Of a DNA stretch of 64,000 nucleotides, positions 44,751 to 55,267 are shown piece after piece; positions within the stretch are counted from its first letter, which is position 1, and the number at the start of each line of letters is the position of its first letter. Where the stretch lies: the NCBI GenBank assembly GCA_951640195.1, contig OX621167.1, forward strand, positions 1,240,001-1,304,000, read 5' to 3'. A program made the translations under genes and the position numbers. This stretch comes from Porpolomopsis calyptriformis. Lineage: Eukaryota > Basidiomycota > Agaricomycetes > Agaricales > Hygrophoraceae. The notes beneath the pieces were generated by a model. The model saw only the letters and a program-made list of their open reading frames with translations, searched no databases and was not told the DNA's origin.

Positions 44751-45902
44751 TCACACTCTACAGGGGAATTACCATTTTCATCTATTTCAGCCCCTATCAC
44801 TATTCCCACTGTTGCCGTCTATGTTTCTTCGCATGAAATCGATTCCACGACGTCCCCAGCGACTACTAGCACTGAACCCGATCATCTCCGCCAAGAAGAA
44901 ACACCCTAAACATCAGCTATTGAGGTTACACCTAGCTATCCCCCTCTTACTGCTTCCCCAAATCGTCTCCTTGATTCCCCTATGATCAGCGAATATTCCA
45001 TGGTCGAGAATATGCCAACTACGATCGTATCATGCACAAGTACAAGCCAGACCTTCGACACAACTTCCCATTGTGCTATCTCGACTCAAATCACTAGTAC
45101 CCCCTATAAAAAGCACCATAGGAAGAAGACCTCTAAAACCCGAAATTCGCCATACTTTTCGCATGCACCTACTCTCCTCGTCGATCCCATCGCCATCGCC
45201 ATCTTCGTTATATCGTTATTCCAGGTCATTTCTCAGCTATTCAAGAACGCTGTTTATTGTGCCCAACTAGTATTTCATTTTATTTCTGATATTTCCACTG
45301 CTCCGAATTCTTCGATTCTGCGATCGAACCAGTCGCCTACACCCCTCGTCTATGATCAACTACTCGCAATTACTCTCGTCTTCGTTATCGCCTTCATCCC
45401 AGTGCTTCTCTACCCCTATCCCCATTGTTCTACTGGTACTCAGTATAAACCTCGTCCCCCTACATCCCCCGATCGTCTCCGACTACTCCAGCGACTTCTC
45501 CGAACCCAGATAGATACCCTTCGATCGACGCTATGGTCTCCAACTCGCCTCAAAGGCCAACTACTCTATCATCGTCGATTTTCTCTATTTAAATCTCTAC
45601 AATTCTAGGCCCTTAAACCTCGATCGTTCGTGACGAATACAAGCATCCTATCATCGTCTCTAACGTCTCTAACGTCCCCGACGCCCCCGAACGCGATGCT
45701 ACTTCGATAAATTTAATTTTCACTATTTCTTTTATTTTATTCTAGATAACGCAATTCTTCTTCGTTTATACCCAAGACTTCGATGCAGTTCAACACTGTA
45801 TTCTTTCCAACGTCGCCCACATCGTCTCATTCATCTCCAATCGTCTCGACTCGTCTCCGATCGATATGACTGAGGACAGTCATTATTTCAGTCCAGAGGA
45901 GA
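44751..45902 (+). other. Internal region of the gag-only element downstream of gag
   Basis: It contains an ORF (44982-45608) with hydrophobic stretches (PIAIAIFVISLFQVISQLF, LAITLVFVIAFIPVLLYPY) but no known domain. It may be a second product with two membrane-like segments or only compositional bias. Confidence 0.4.
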
Positions 45903-46474
45903 TGATACGACCCCTTGGTCCCCTGAGGTCCGGAGGACATGTTCCACATATCTACGTGATCCTCCAGACGTCTACTACACTACTACGATGTCCCCGACTA
46001 CGCGATTCGGCTTCCTGTCCAGCGATTTATCTCCGAACGCTTCGGATTTCTGCGAATTTCTTCGAATTCTCCGATCCTTCTATTCGTGATTGCAGCTCAT
46101 ATCAAAGGATGCATCTGATAGCCAGACATCCATTGTGTAGATCCTCATCGTTCCCATTGACCCTTTCACTGGTGGCTTCGTTCAGAAGTCTCATCCCTTT
46201 ACTATATAGCATATAAAGGGATCTTTGTTTCACAGATATATTTACTTGTAGATATGTTTGTATCATAGAGAAGGAAGATAGATCCCATCGTCCCACGTCT
46301 AGTCCTTCATGTTTGAGCCTCTTCGACCGCCTCTAGCACTCTAGAGAGTGCTCCGAATTTCTGATTTCTTCTATTTCTTCGATTTGCACGATTTCTTTGA
46401 TAGCTCCTTTCTATTGTGCCTCCCACCATCTCTTGGGGCAGATCCCAGAGCTCAGACAGCTCCACATCGCATCA
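45903..46474 (+). repeat. 3' LTR of the gag-only element
   Basis: 572 bp, ending GCATCA, followed by the CCGG duplication. Confidence 0.92.
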
Positions 46475-49400
46475 CCGGACAATAGCTCGTGCATTGCGGA
46501 CTCCTTTTCTATGTGTACTACTATCCCTATGCAATCTATTTCCCAAATTCTTGGTGCACTTGATTCGAGCGAAGAAGCTTTAACCATCCCCCTTTGGTTG
46601 GAAACCACAGACACTGGTAGACGAATTGCCGCCAGTGCATTGATAGACTCTGGCGCCTCTGGATGCTTTATAAACTGGAATTTCGTGCAGGAGCGCGATA
46701 TCCCTTTTTATCGATTGGAAGGACCAATCCCCGTGCGGAACGCAGATGGGACAGACAACCAAGGAGGTCCCATCGAATATGCTGTAGACCTGTGGATGGA
46801 GATGCCGGATTTTCCTAGGGAACGAACCCATTTGGAAGTGACAAATTTAGGAGATATGATACAGGTTATCCTCAGCTACCCGTGGCTCAAACGTAATGAT
46901 CCCCTGGTTGACTGGAAGGCTGGAACACTGACTTCACGTCAGACTGTGGCCCCAACCAAGACTTCTCAGGCTGGAGTGATAGTGTCATGAGTAGGCTCTA
47001 CGTTGAATGGCAACTCCTACGCTAAGATTATCAGACTGGTCTCACTGGGAGATCATGCAAGACCCACTACTGTGGAGGAAGATATGAAAAAGTATGTGCC
47101 AAAGAAATACTGGAGGCACTGGAAGGTGTTTATGAAGACTACCTTCAATGAACTTCCCCCACGACGACCAGAATTTGACCATGCGATCGATCTCGAACCT
47201 ACCTTTAGACCCAAGATCGGAAAGGTGTACAAACTCACTGAGTACGAACAGGGAAAGCTGAATGAATTCCTGGAGGAACAACTTGCAAGTGGACGAATAC
47301 GACGATCAAACTCCAAACAAGCTGCCTCCTTCTTCTTTACTGCCAAAGGTGAAGAAGTTAATGCCCAAGGACAAGATGCTGGACTACATCCAATCCAAGA
47401 CTATCGCTATCTGAATGCTCACACAATCCCAGATGCCTATCCCTTACCTCTCATCTCTGAGATTATTCAACAGACCAAGTTATCAGAAGCGGAACTGTTC
47501 ACAGTCATGGATATCCGATGGGGCTTTAACAATATTCATATCAAAGAAGGAGACGAATGGAAAGGAGCCTTCAACACTCGATGAGGGCTGTTCGAGCCCA
47601 CTGTTATGTTCTTTGGAATGCGAAACTCACCTGCCTCCTTCCAATGAATGATCGACGTTCTCTTCAAAGAGGTTATCAATTCCAAGCAGGTCCATATCTA
47701 TATTGATGATATCCTGATCATGGGAAAGGACCTCACTGAACTCACCTATTGGACAGAATGAACTCTAGAGATCATGGAGAAGAATCAACTGTCCTGCAAA
47801 CCTGTCAAGTGCCAGTTCGAGAAAAAGGAAGTGATTTATCTGGGGATGATGATCTCTAAAGGCCACATTGCTATTAACCCCAAGAAGGTTGAGGCGATCA
47901 GAACCTGGCCTATCCCTCAGAAGAAATGAGATCTCCAATCCTTCCTTGGCACTGCCAACTTTTGGCAGAGGTTTATCAAGGATTACTCCCTGATTGCTCA
48001 TCCTCTTAATGAGCTCCTATGAAAGGATCAAGAATGGATTTGGACTCCTAGGCAACAACGTGCTTTTGATACCCTCAAGAATGCGCTTACCTCTGCTCCT
48101 GTTTTGAGGACCCCGAAGCCAAATCTTCCTTACCTTCTGGAGACGGATGCTTCTGGTGTTGCACTGGGTGCAGTCTTAACCCAGAAAGAGAATGACGAAG
48201 AAGATTGGCACCCCATTGGTTTCTACTCCAAGACCCTCCTCCCAGCTGAACGAAATTACCCCACCCATGACCAAGAGCTTTTAGCCATCATATCTGCCTT
48301 GAATGAATGGAGATACCTTCTGCAGGGGACACGGCAACCCATTATGATCAAGACTGACAACCAGTCCCTCCAATACTTCATGACCAGTCATCAGCTCTCC
48401 AGACGCCAGGCTAGATGGTCTGAGTTTTTATCTCGCTTTTGGTTCAGGATCAGCTACCAGCCTAGAATCAAGAATAAGGCTGATGGACTCTCCAAATGTC
48501 CAGATCATTACCCGGAGTCTTATGAGGAGGTGGAGGACAAGGTCCTTCTGCCAAAAGAACTTTTTGTCAATGCGCTTTTCATCAATGCAATCATCAGTTT
48601 ATCATCCCCCAACTTTTTATCCAAGCTTTGCTTTCATTCCCCCCTACCCCTCGAGATCATGGCCAAAATTGAAGATCCCTCTTCCGGATACACCCACATA
48701 GATGGCATTGTGTGCGATGCTGGAGATCGTATAGTTGTGCCAAAGGACGTATCTTTGCGCATGGAAATTATTCGATTGACCCACGACACACCCACTGGTG
48801 GCCATCCTGGCATTGAGAAGACGAAGGAACTGCTCCTCCGTAATTACACATGGGAAGGTGCCCCACAAGATATTACCAATTACGTGAAGTCCTGCCTTGC
48901 TTGTCAACAGACCAAGGTTTATCCACAGAAACCCACTGGACTTCTCCAACCATTACCCCCTCCTACTAAACCGTGGCAACAGATCACTGCTGATCTAATT
49001 GTGGAACTCCCTAATTCAAAAGGATTTGACACTATTCTAGTTGTGGTGGACAGATTCACCAAACGAGCTCACTTCATCCCAACAACTGGAAACCTATCTG
49101 CTAAAGGAACTGCTGCACTGTTTCAAGAACATGTCTGGAAGCACCATGGATGGCCAGAGAAGATCATTACTGATCGAGGAACTCAGTTCTCATCAAAATT
49201 TGCTATGTCATTGAATGAACTCCTAGGAACCACTTCTGGGCTTTCTACTGCCTATCACCCCCAAACAGACGGACAAACTGAATGAACCAATCAAGAGTTA
49301 GAGCAGTACGTACGGCTCTACACTAACTTCATGCAAGATGATTGGAAAGATTGGTTAGCTCCGGCGGAGTTCGCTTATAACAACCGAGAACATTCCTCCA

Positions 49401-49985
49401 CTCACCAATCCCCCTTCTGGCTTGAATATGGCCGACACCCTCACACCCCCTTATCAGTTCCAACCCAAACCTCAAATCCCGATGCCAACAAGTTTTACGT
49501 GCAGCTCACTAGGGCTAGAGAGAATGCTGAAGAGTCTCTCCAAAAGACCGCTAACTCAATGAAGCTCTATGCCGATCGAAAATGTCAAAAGGAACCCACG
49601 TTTTATAAAGGACAAAGGGTCTGGCTTGATGCCAAGAATTTGAAAACTGGCCAGCCCGCAAAGAAACTGGATGTCCGGCGGCTTGGACCTTTTATAATCC
49701 TAAAACAAGTATCGCCTGTGGCTTACCGACTAAAGCTACTGCTGTCATGGAGGATCCACCCCGTGTTTCACGTTTCACTACTCAAAGCTCTAGAGGAGAA
49801 TCTCGATCTCCACCCCCCGATTGGAGAAGATGACAATCTCCGACCACCTCCGGATGTGATTGAAGGAGAGCCCGAGTATGAAGTGGAACGTATCTCAATC
49901 ACACCCCAGGAAAACGGAACCGACAATACCTAATCAAGTGGAAAGGCAGCCACCTGGGAACCACGATGGAACCTCAAGCACGCAA
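46475..49985 (+). pseudogene. Gypsy-1 pol: protease, RT, RNase H, integrase, chromodomain
   Basis: One continuous frame to 49930. Protease: ALIDSGASGCFINW. Reverse transcriptase: IQDYRYLNAHTIPDAYPLPL, FTVMDIRWGFNNIHIKEGDE, MFFGMRNSPASFQ and the catalytic YIDDIL at about 47700. RNase H: LLETDASGVALGAVLTQKEN and FYSKTLLPAERNYPTHDQEL. Integrase: zinc finger HDTPTGGHPGIEKTKELL ... CLACQQTK, then the core ITADLIVELPNSKGFDTILVVVDRFTKRAHF with TDRGTQFSS and AYHPQTDGQTE. The tail holds a chromodomain (RQYLIKWKG, then TWEPRWNLKHAKD in another frame), so a small frameshift lies near 49930-49960. Seven internal stops, all TGA, fall at 46988, 47582, 47645, 47759, 47927, 48020 and 49283. Confidence 0.92.
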
Positions 49986-50181
49986 AAGACGTCTTAATGA
50001 ATTATGAAAAGTCTATTCAAGCAGCGATTTAACTCTCTTTTACGAATACTACTGACATCACGATCGTTGAATCTCCTTTTCTCCTTTTCAATCTCCGACA
50101 ATTATAAGGACTTCCCCTTTCCAACAATCATCAAAAGAAGCACGAAATGCCCCGTGAAGTTCGTTACGCCCGCAAGTCGAT

Positions 50182-51888
50182 GTCACAACTGTAGTTGCAA
50201 GTCTTTTCATTAATCACAAGGCAGGCCTTGGAGCTCAATAAGTCTAGTAGGATGTAGAAGAAGGTTCTGACAGGGACGTCTTCGTATAGAGTGATGATTC
50301 CTTCTGAATTAAGTTTTACTTCTACAAAGAAGTTGTTCTGCGGGTTGAATCCGTTGCGTGCTTCTGCTGAGAGTTTAGGGAATATGGGCATGAACGGTTG
50401 GCTCAGTAGTTATGTTTTGTGTTTCTCTTTTCTTGTTCTGATGGAAAAGAAGTCTGATGATTCTGATTGCGTTTGTGCTACTACAAGTAATCTCACAGGA
50501 GGACGAAGTGATGATCCGCTTCGCCCTCAGGGTTTATATAGTATTTCTAAAATAGGAGTCACTATGAGTTAGCTTCCGCAGTCACCCCATTTTCTATTGT
50601 TCACAGCCTCCGGTTTAAGGTTTGCCATTGTTCTTAGTCATACTGCGGAAGGCTGTGTTGTTTTGATGACTCAACTCTATTGGGCATAGCCTTCCGCAGT
50701 ATCAGGCTGTGCTGTCTCATGACTGGTTCCTATTGTTCTTCTAGTCATGAGATCACCGTTGTTTCTATCTCTTGTCCGGCGTATCGGGTTTCTCTTCTTT
50801 GACTAAGGAACCTCCTTTTGGTCTTCCCTTTGTGTCTGAGCATATAAAAGGTGTGGGGTTGTATCCCTACGCTTCAGTTCAATCCTTGTCAATTCATCAT
50901 GACTCCCTCCCACCAAGGCCACTACGTCTGATTCTTCAAGCAGTCTGGAGTGGTGCACTGCACTGCTCCTGTCTTTCTCGATTGCAATTCGTTTCATTAC
51001 TACCTTCAGCGCATCCCTTCCGACGCTGACCTCTGCTAGTCTTCTTTCTCTTGTTTTGCTTGCAGTGGCAAGCATAAGGTCAGAAAGTATCCGTATGTTT
51101 GCTGGCCAATCCAGCATGTTTGTGGCTTGATGGAGGATCCACTTGGTATGTATCTTGTTTTGTCTTTATTAGTCCATGTTTATTGATAATAGGCTTTCCC
51201 TTTTTAGCTTGGGATGATGATGCCCCTCCTCCCACCTCCAAGCTCCCTTTGGAGGAGCGAGTTGATTGGAGTTCCGACCGTTAGGGGTATCCCCTCCCCT
51301 TTGATGATGCTAAGCCTGAGGACTTGGCTACCAGCCCCCCTTTCCGTCCTTGGACCCCTGGTCCAACAAGTGTTTTGTCTAGTGGTGAGTTTTTAACTCT
51401 CTCGCTCTCTTCGTAGTTGCTGATTCCCTGTCTTTTTTAGTTGAAGATTTGTCGTCGTCATTGACCAACGTCAACATCAAGATCGAGGAGGAAGAAGTTC
51501 CTCCCAGTTTGTTATGGAGTCCCACCAATGATTGGTTGGGTGAGGAAGCGAGAAAGATAGCGATGAGTTTCGTTGAAGGGAAGGCGGCCGAGTTGCAGGC
51601 CTCCGGTGGTGACACCAATGGGGCAATCTACTGGGGTAATAAGTTGGCTGCAATAGATGGTCAAGTAGTGTCAAGTTTTGTAGAGTTCTTGAGGGACAGT
51701 ATGGTGCAGGAGATTGCCAAGATGGACTAGTATAATTAGCTAGTCGGACATGGATTCCTCCTTTCGTACAAGTAGTTTCCGCTGCCAATAAAGACAGCCT
51801 CCCTTCCAAAAGAATTGGTATAAGAAAGAAAAGAAAAGAACAAAGAAAAGAGAGGAATTTTAAGAGAGTGAACGCCAATTTCATAACA
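50182..51888 (+). mobile_element. 1.7-kb TG...CA unit carrying an intron-containing gene, copy 1
   Basis: It starts TGTCACAACTG, ends TTTCATAACA, and is flanked by a perfect 5-bp duplication GTCGA (50177-50181, 51889-51893), so it inserted as a unit. It contains a 17-bp-arm hairpin (50641-50701), a TATA box (tataaaag, 50843), a gene with two introns and an AATAAA near 51787. The ends and duplication fit a solo LTR, but 1.7 kb is long and the embedded gene with introns is unusual. A second copy is at 58782-60484. Confidence 0.8.
50899..51730 (+). pseudogene. Gene inside the 1.7-kb unit, copy 1
   Basis: MTPSHQGHYV, then a TGA at codon 11, then HYYLQRIPSDADLC and a Cys-rich segment (SCFACSGKHKVRK). 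After an intron (GTATGT...TTTTTAG) comes WDDDAPPPTSKLPLEERVD and PLPFDDAKPEDLATSPPFR. After a second intron come LTNVNIKIEEEEVPPSLL and DWLGEEARKIAMSFVEGKAA, ending SMVQEIAKMD. Stops replace Trp or Arg in two further places. The intron signals are clean and the 3' exon is open. No family is recognised; the Cys/His part looks zinc-binding. Confidence 0.55.
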
Positions 51889-52831
51889 GTCGACTGGGAG
51901 GCGTCCACCCCAAGGGAACCCCACTGCTTCTACCTCCAACCTCCCCCCCGATTCTTCTTCCTCCTCTTCCTCGTCTGACAGTGTCTTGGTTACCCGACAG
52001 TTCAAGAAGCCGAAACGACGTACCAATACTATCGACAAGCCGGGACGAAACCGTAACTACCGAGGGCTCCCCTTTGCCAAGGTCAAGCACCTATCTGGGT
52101 GCCCTGAAACCTACGTCCCTTTTATCTCTGGAGCACGTCGATGCGAACTTAACTACGACCGTCACTGGTACACGTTCGACAAGGACAGCAACTTTGACGA
52201 CAAGAAGAATTAACTTGAAGATTGGCTGGAGGCATACCAAGTTGGGTGCCAACTTTTGATGGTTATACCGGACCAGGATGAATCCGACGTCACCACCCCC
52301 ACTATCCCCGAAGACCCCATCTCGCACCGCATCCATCGCGTTGCCAACCAACTCTATGCTGCCCGGAACGGGTACCGCTCGATGATGGATGCCAAGTACG
52401 AAAGGATCCTTGACCTGGAGGAGAATGCTGTGATGTGTAGGGAGCTGGCTGAAACTTGGTTGTGACGTGCCCAGGAGTTGGACGGCCGTTACCACTGGTT
52501 TGACCCAGATGGACACCTGCTTCAACCCCCAGTTTATGATGGCGCGACCTAGGGAGCGGATGCTGTTCCCTAATGAACAGTATTCCTTACGCCTCCCCTC
52601 TGGATGTGTGGTTAGAGACGGTGATATCTACTGGAGAGTTGAGGAAAAGTATACCTAGTGGATAGTCTTTGATCCAACAACTATCCACTCATCCCTCCTC
52701 TTCATCGCTCACCCATCTCATCACCCCTCTACCCACCTCTACCATCCCTTTACACCTCTCCTTGACACCCTTCCTTCGCTTCGAAGGGTCTTCTCAAAAT
52801 TCGGGACGAATTTCCTTTTTGTGGAGGTGAA

Positions 52832-53191
52832 TGTCAGAGATATATTTTTTCTTTTTCCTTTACTTATCTATCTCTATTTACATCAGACAGTTTACATCAA
52901 TAACCACTTAGCCACCCAAGCTCCGCTTAGTAATAGAAGGTGACCAAGCCATATCTATATTTAGTCTACCATCACTCTCCTTATCTACATGACTCATCCA
53001 TAGTTGTTACGACTCACACGTAGTCAGCATGACTCATACTTGGCTAGTATATAAAGCTAGCAGTAGATAGACTTAGGATAAGTCTGTTTCTTTCGTTAAC
53101 ACCCCAATCAGTAGTCTTCCAACCCTTTAAAAACCCTACACCCAGAGCCTGAAGTAAAACCTTGTGATCAACCCTAGACTGCTGTCTAACA
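52832..53191 (+). repeat. Gypsy-1 3' LTR
   Basis: 360 bp, aligned without gaps to the 5' LTR and followed by GATCT. Confidence 0.93.
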
Positions 53192-53195
53192 GATC

Positions 53196-53525
53196 TGTCT
53201 TATCTTTACTTGGGATTCCCCACAATTCCATATCTTCTCATTTATCCTAGATAGGATAGATTTCATTTCCGACAAGTATGTTTCATCTCTTCACATGCTC
53301 TGAGTTTCTTATCATGTTTATCTTCACTCGTCGCATGTATTCCTCGTGTAGATACTGACTCATCCGCAGTAGCATAGTCAGTATATAAACTCCTAGTTAG
53401 TCATACTCAGACTTTAAGTCTGATTCCTCATTAGCAACCCAATAACTAGGACTTGAGACATTATCATCGTCTTGGGACAGAGCTCTCTGAAGTAAAACCA
53501 TCTCATCAACAACCAGTTTATAACA
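53196..53525 (+). repeat. Solo LTR of the Gypsy-3 family
   Basis: TGTCTTATC to TTTATAACA, with a TATA box and the aagtctgatt motif. It sits between copia integrase and the Gypsy-1 insertion, so it entered the copia element before Gypsy-1. Confidence 0.65.
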
Positions 53526-54861
53526 AGTGTCCTATGCCTTTCCATGTGGGCCCTTGAGCACTTCAGTCATTGAGCGCAGTTCTGAGCCCATGGATCCCGC
53601 TATCGCATAAAGCGGGTCAAGGGTTTCATCATCAGAATTGAAGTTGAGTGGGATTACTCCCCCTGGTTCATCACCACTCTCCAGACTGAGATCACAGATG
53701 AATGCCTCAGCATATGCTAGGGCAGCAGGTTCATAAACACCGTTTGCCATATCCCGGTAAGATCCCAGGGGTAGATGTGTATGCATTCCGCATCCAAAGG
53801 TAGGAGCCAATTCTAGGATTTCTGGGATTTCTGGGTTATGTTCCCAGGTTTCCGGGATTTTTGGAGTTTCTGGAACAACTTCAGAATTGGGGGGTAGGTG
53901 TCTAGGTTCATCAGGATAGTGCTGGATGACTTTATTCTTCTCCCCTTCATCCAGGGTATCTTCAGGGATGATAATACCTTCACCCTGAAGCAGATGTAGG
54001 TCTTCCAGGTTGAACACAACATCCCATTTGATACTAATGGTTCGCTTATCAGGCCAGTAAATCCAGAACCCTTTGCTCTTGGAATCATATCTGACAAAGC
54101 AGGCTTTCCATGCATGTTCATCAAGCTTTCCGGCATGCAAGTCTTTCACATATGCGGCAGCTCCAAACTCATGGATCCCACCTAGAAATGGTTTCTAGTC
54201 TCATACCATCTCATATGGGGTCTTTCCATTCAGTGCTTGGGTTTCAGTCCAGTTCTCTAGCCACACACAGTGGTGCATAGCTTCAGCCCAAAGGGATCGC
54301 GGTAATCCCAATGCAAAAAGGAGGGCATGGGTGTGTTCAGCATGGGTATGCATACCACGTTCAGAGACTCCATCCTGTTGAGGAGAGTTATAGACAGTAA
54401 GTTCATGTTTCATCCCTTTCATACTGAGGTGGTGATCGAAGTCATTACTCAGGAATTCTCCCCCTCAATCACACCGGAGGTATTTGATCTGGGCGCCATT
54501 CTATTAAGTATTAATGGCTGCCTCATCCTTCTTGTAGGCATTGAGAGTTTCACTTTTCTTTATGAGGAAGTAGACTTGTGTCTTACAGGAGTGGTTATCT
54601 TTCCGGAAGGCAGCATAGTGCTTCCCACCCAGGCTAGATGTTGAAGCAGGTCCCCAGAGATCCCAATGGACTCATTCACTGTATTGTGTCACTTAGGTAA
54701 GTGACTCTTTCGGAAATGGAAATGGTTTTCATGCTGCCTTTGCCTTTACGCTGATACATCTGCTTCGTGTATGAGAACTGAACACAGAACAAGGTGCGAG
54801 GATGACTATAAAGAGTCTTGACACAGCCTATGATCGATAATCGTGAGAAGGGAGTCTTCAA
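53526..54861 (-). pseudogene. Ty1/copia integrase region, decayed
   Basis: Minus-strand frames give the integrase core end (MKGMKHELTVYNSPQQDGVS, RSLWAEAMHHCVWLENW, LNGKTPYEMV) and the C-terminal region after it (HAWKACFVRYDSKSKGFWIY, ISIKWDVVFNLEDLHLLQG), then an acidic linker. Many stops of all types make it older than Gypsy-1. It continues as the reverse transcriptase at 40500-41096. Confidence 0.85.
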
Positions 54862-55267
54862 TTGTTTGCGAACGAGATCGATCAGGGGATTGGGAGAATC
54901 GGAAGATTGAAATAGGAAGTCGAGAGGAAGTCTTAGAAGATCTAGACTTGAGAGCGAGAGAGAAGTGAATATCTAACTTGTTGGATCACTAGCTACAACA
55001 TACAGTATATATATCTTCTAGTACAAGGATCCCTTTAAGTGTATATGATAAAAGGGGAGCCTCTCTAATGATCTAAGGGAAAAGTAGTAAATGGGAATGA
55101 AGGAATCGAATGAAAAGGGAGAAATAGAAGAGAACCGATGCCTTTGAATAGTGTCTTCCCATTGATATACAATCTTTCATTCGCGTTCGGAAAGCTTCGA
55201 TCGCGTTTGGAGCGTTCGATGATTCTCGAAGTCGTTCGGGATGTTCAGGAGCTATTGAGAGCGTTCG
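54862..55267. repeat. Probable diverged LTR remnant, minus orientation
   Basis: On the minus strand there is a TATA-like stretch followed by AAAGGGATCCTTGT, resembling the TATA region of the gag-only family LTR (AAAGGGATCTTTGT). Beyond that resemblance the region is unassigned. Confidence 0.35.

Larger units (their letters stand above)
43067..46474 (+). mobile_element. Gag-only (non-autonomous) LTR retrotransposon nested in Gypsy-1
   Basis: LTRs at 43067-43639 and 45903-46474 (TGATACG...GCATCA) are 99% identical and flanked by a 4-bp CCGG duplication (43063-43066, 46475-46478). The 2.26-kb interior encodes one gag-like protein and no reverse transcriptase, protease or integrase, matching the TR-GAG type. 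It splits Gypsy-1 between gag and pol. A solo LTR of the same family is at 60772-61343. Confidence 0.9.
50147..52657 (+). pseudogene. Gypsy-1 extra ORF between integrase and 3' LTR, interrupted
   Basis: When the 1.7-kb unit at 50182-51888 and one GTCGA copy are set aside, an ORF runs from the ATG at 50147 (MPREVRYARKSTGRRPPQG) through an acidic Ser run into KKPKRRTNTIDKPGRNRN, YRGLPFAKVKHLSGCPETYV, ARRCELNYDRHWYTFDKD and later RIHRVANQLYAARNGYRSMM. It ends GCVVRDGDIYWRVEEKYT. It carries a TAA at 52211, a TGA at 52463 and one frame change near 52540. I recognise no family. The position is where retroviruses keep env, but no signal peptide or membrane segment is visible, so it is not env-like by sequence. 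Confidence 0.6.
41102..53191 (+). mobile_element. Gypsy-1: complete Ty3/gypsy chromovirus-type element
   Basis: A 12,090-bp element with 360-bp LTRs (TG...CA), GATCT target duplication, gag, pol in the order protease, RT, RNase H, integrase, chromodomain, and an extra ORF before the 3' LTR. Two later insertions sit inside it (43067-46474 and 50182-51888), so the element proper is about 7 kb. The LTRs differ at 6 of 360 positions. Ten premature or terminal TGA codons disable it. The primer-binding site at 41461-41473 pairs with the presumed 5' end of its own transcript, as in the Tf1/sushi group. Confidence 0.93.

Noticed and set aside
50164..50391. Minus-strand ORF at the start of the 1.7-kb unit as a gene
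   Set aside because: It crosses the insertion boundary, is short, and has no domain; the matching frame in copy 2 alone is not enough support.
50182..51888. DNA transposon with terminal inverted repeats
   Set aside because: Only the last about 5 bases are inverted (TGTCA/TGACA-like), and a 5-bp duplication with TG...CA ends fits an LTR-type integrase better.
41102..53191. Classic CpA-directed RIP of Gypsy-1
   Set aside because: LTR differences are all CpG and the premature stops lack the TAA/TAG excess expected from CpA mutation.
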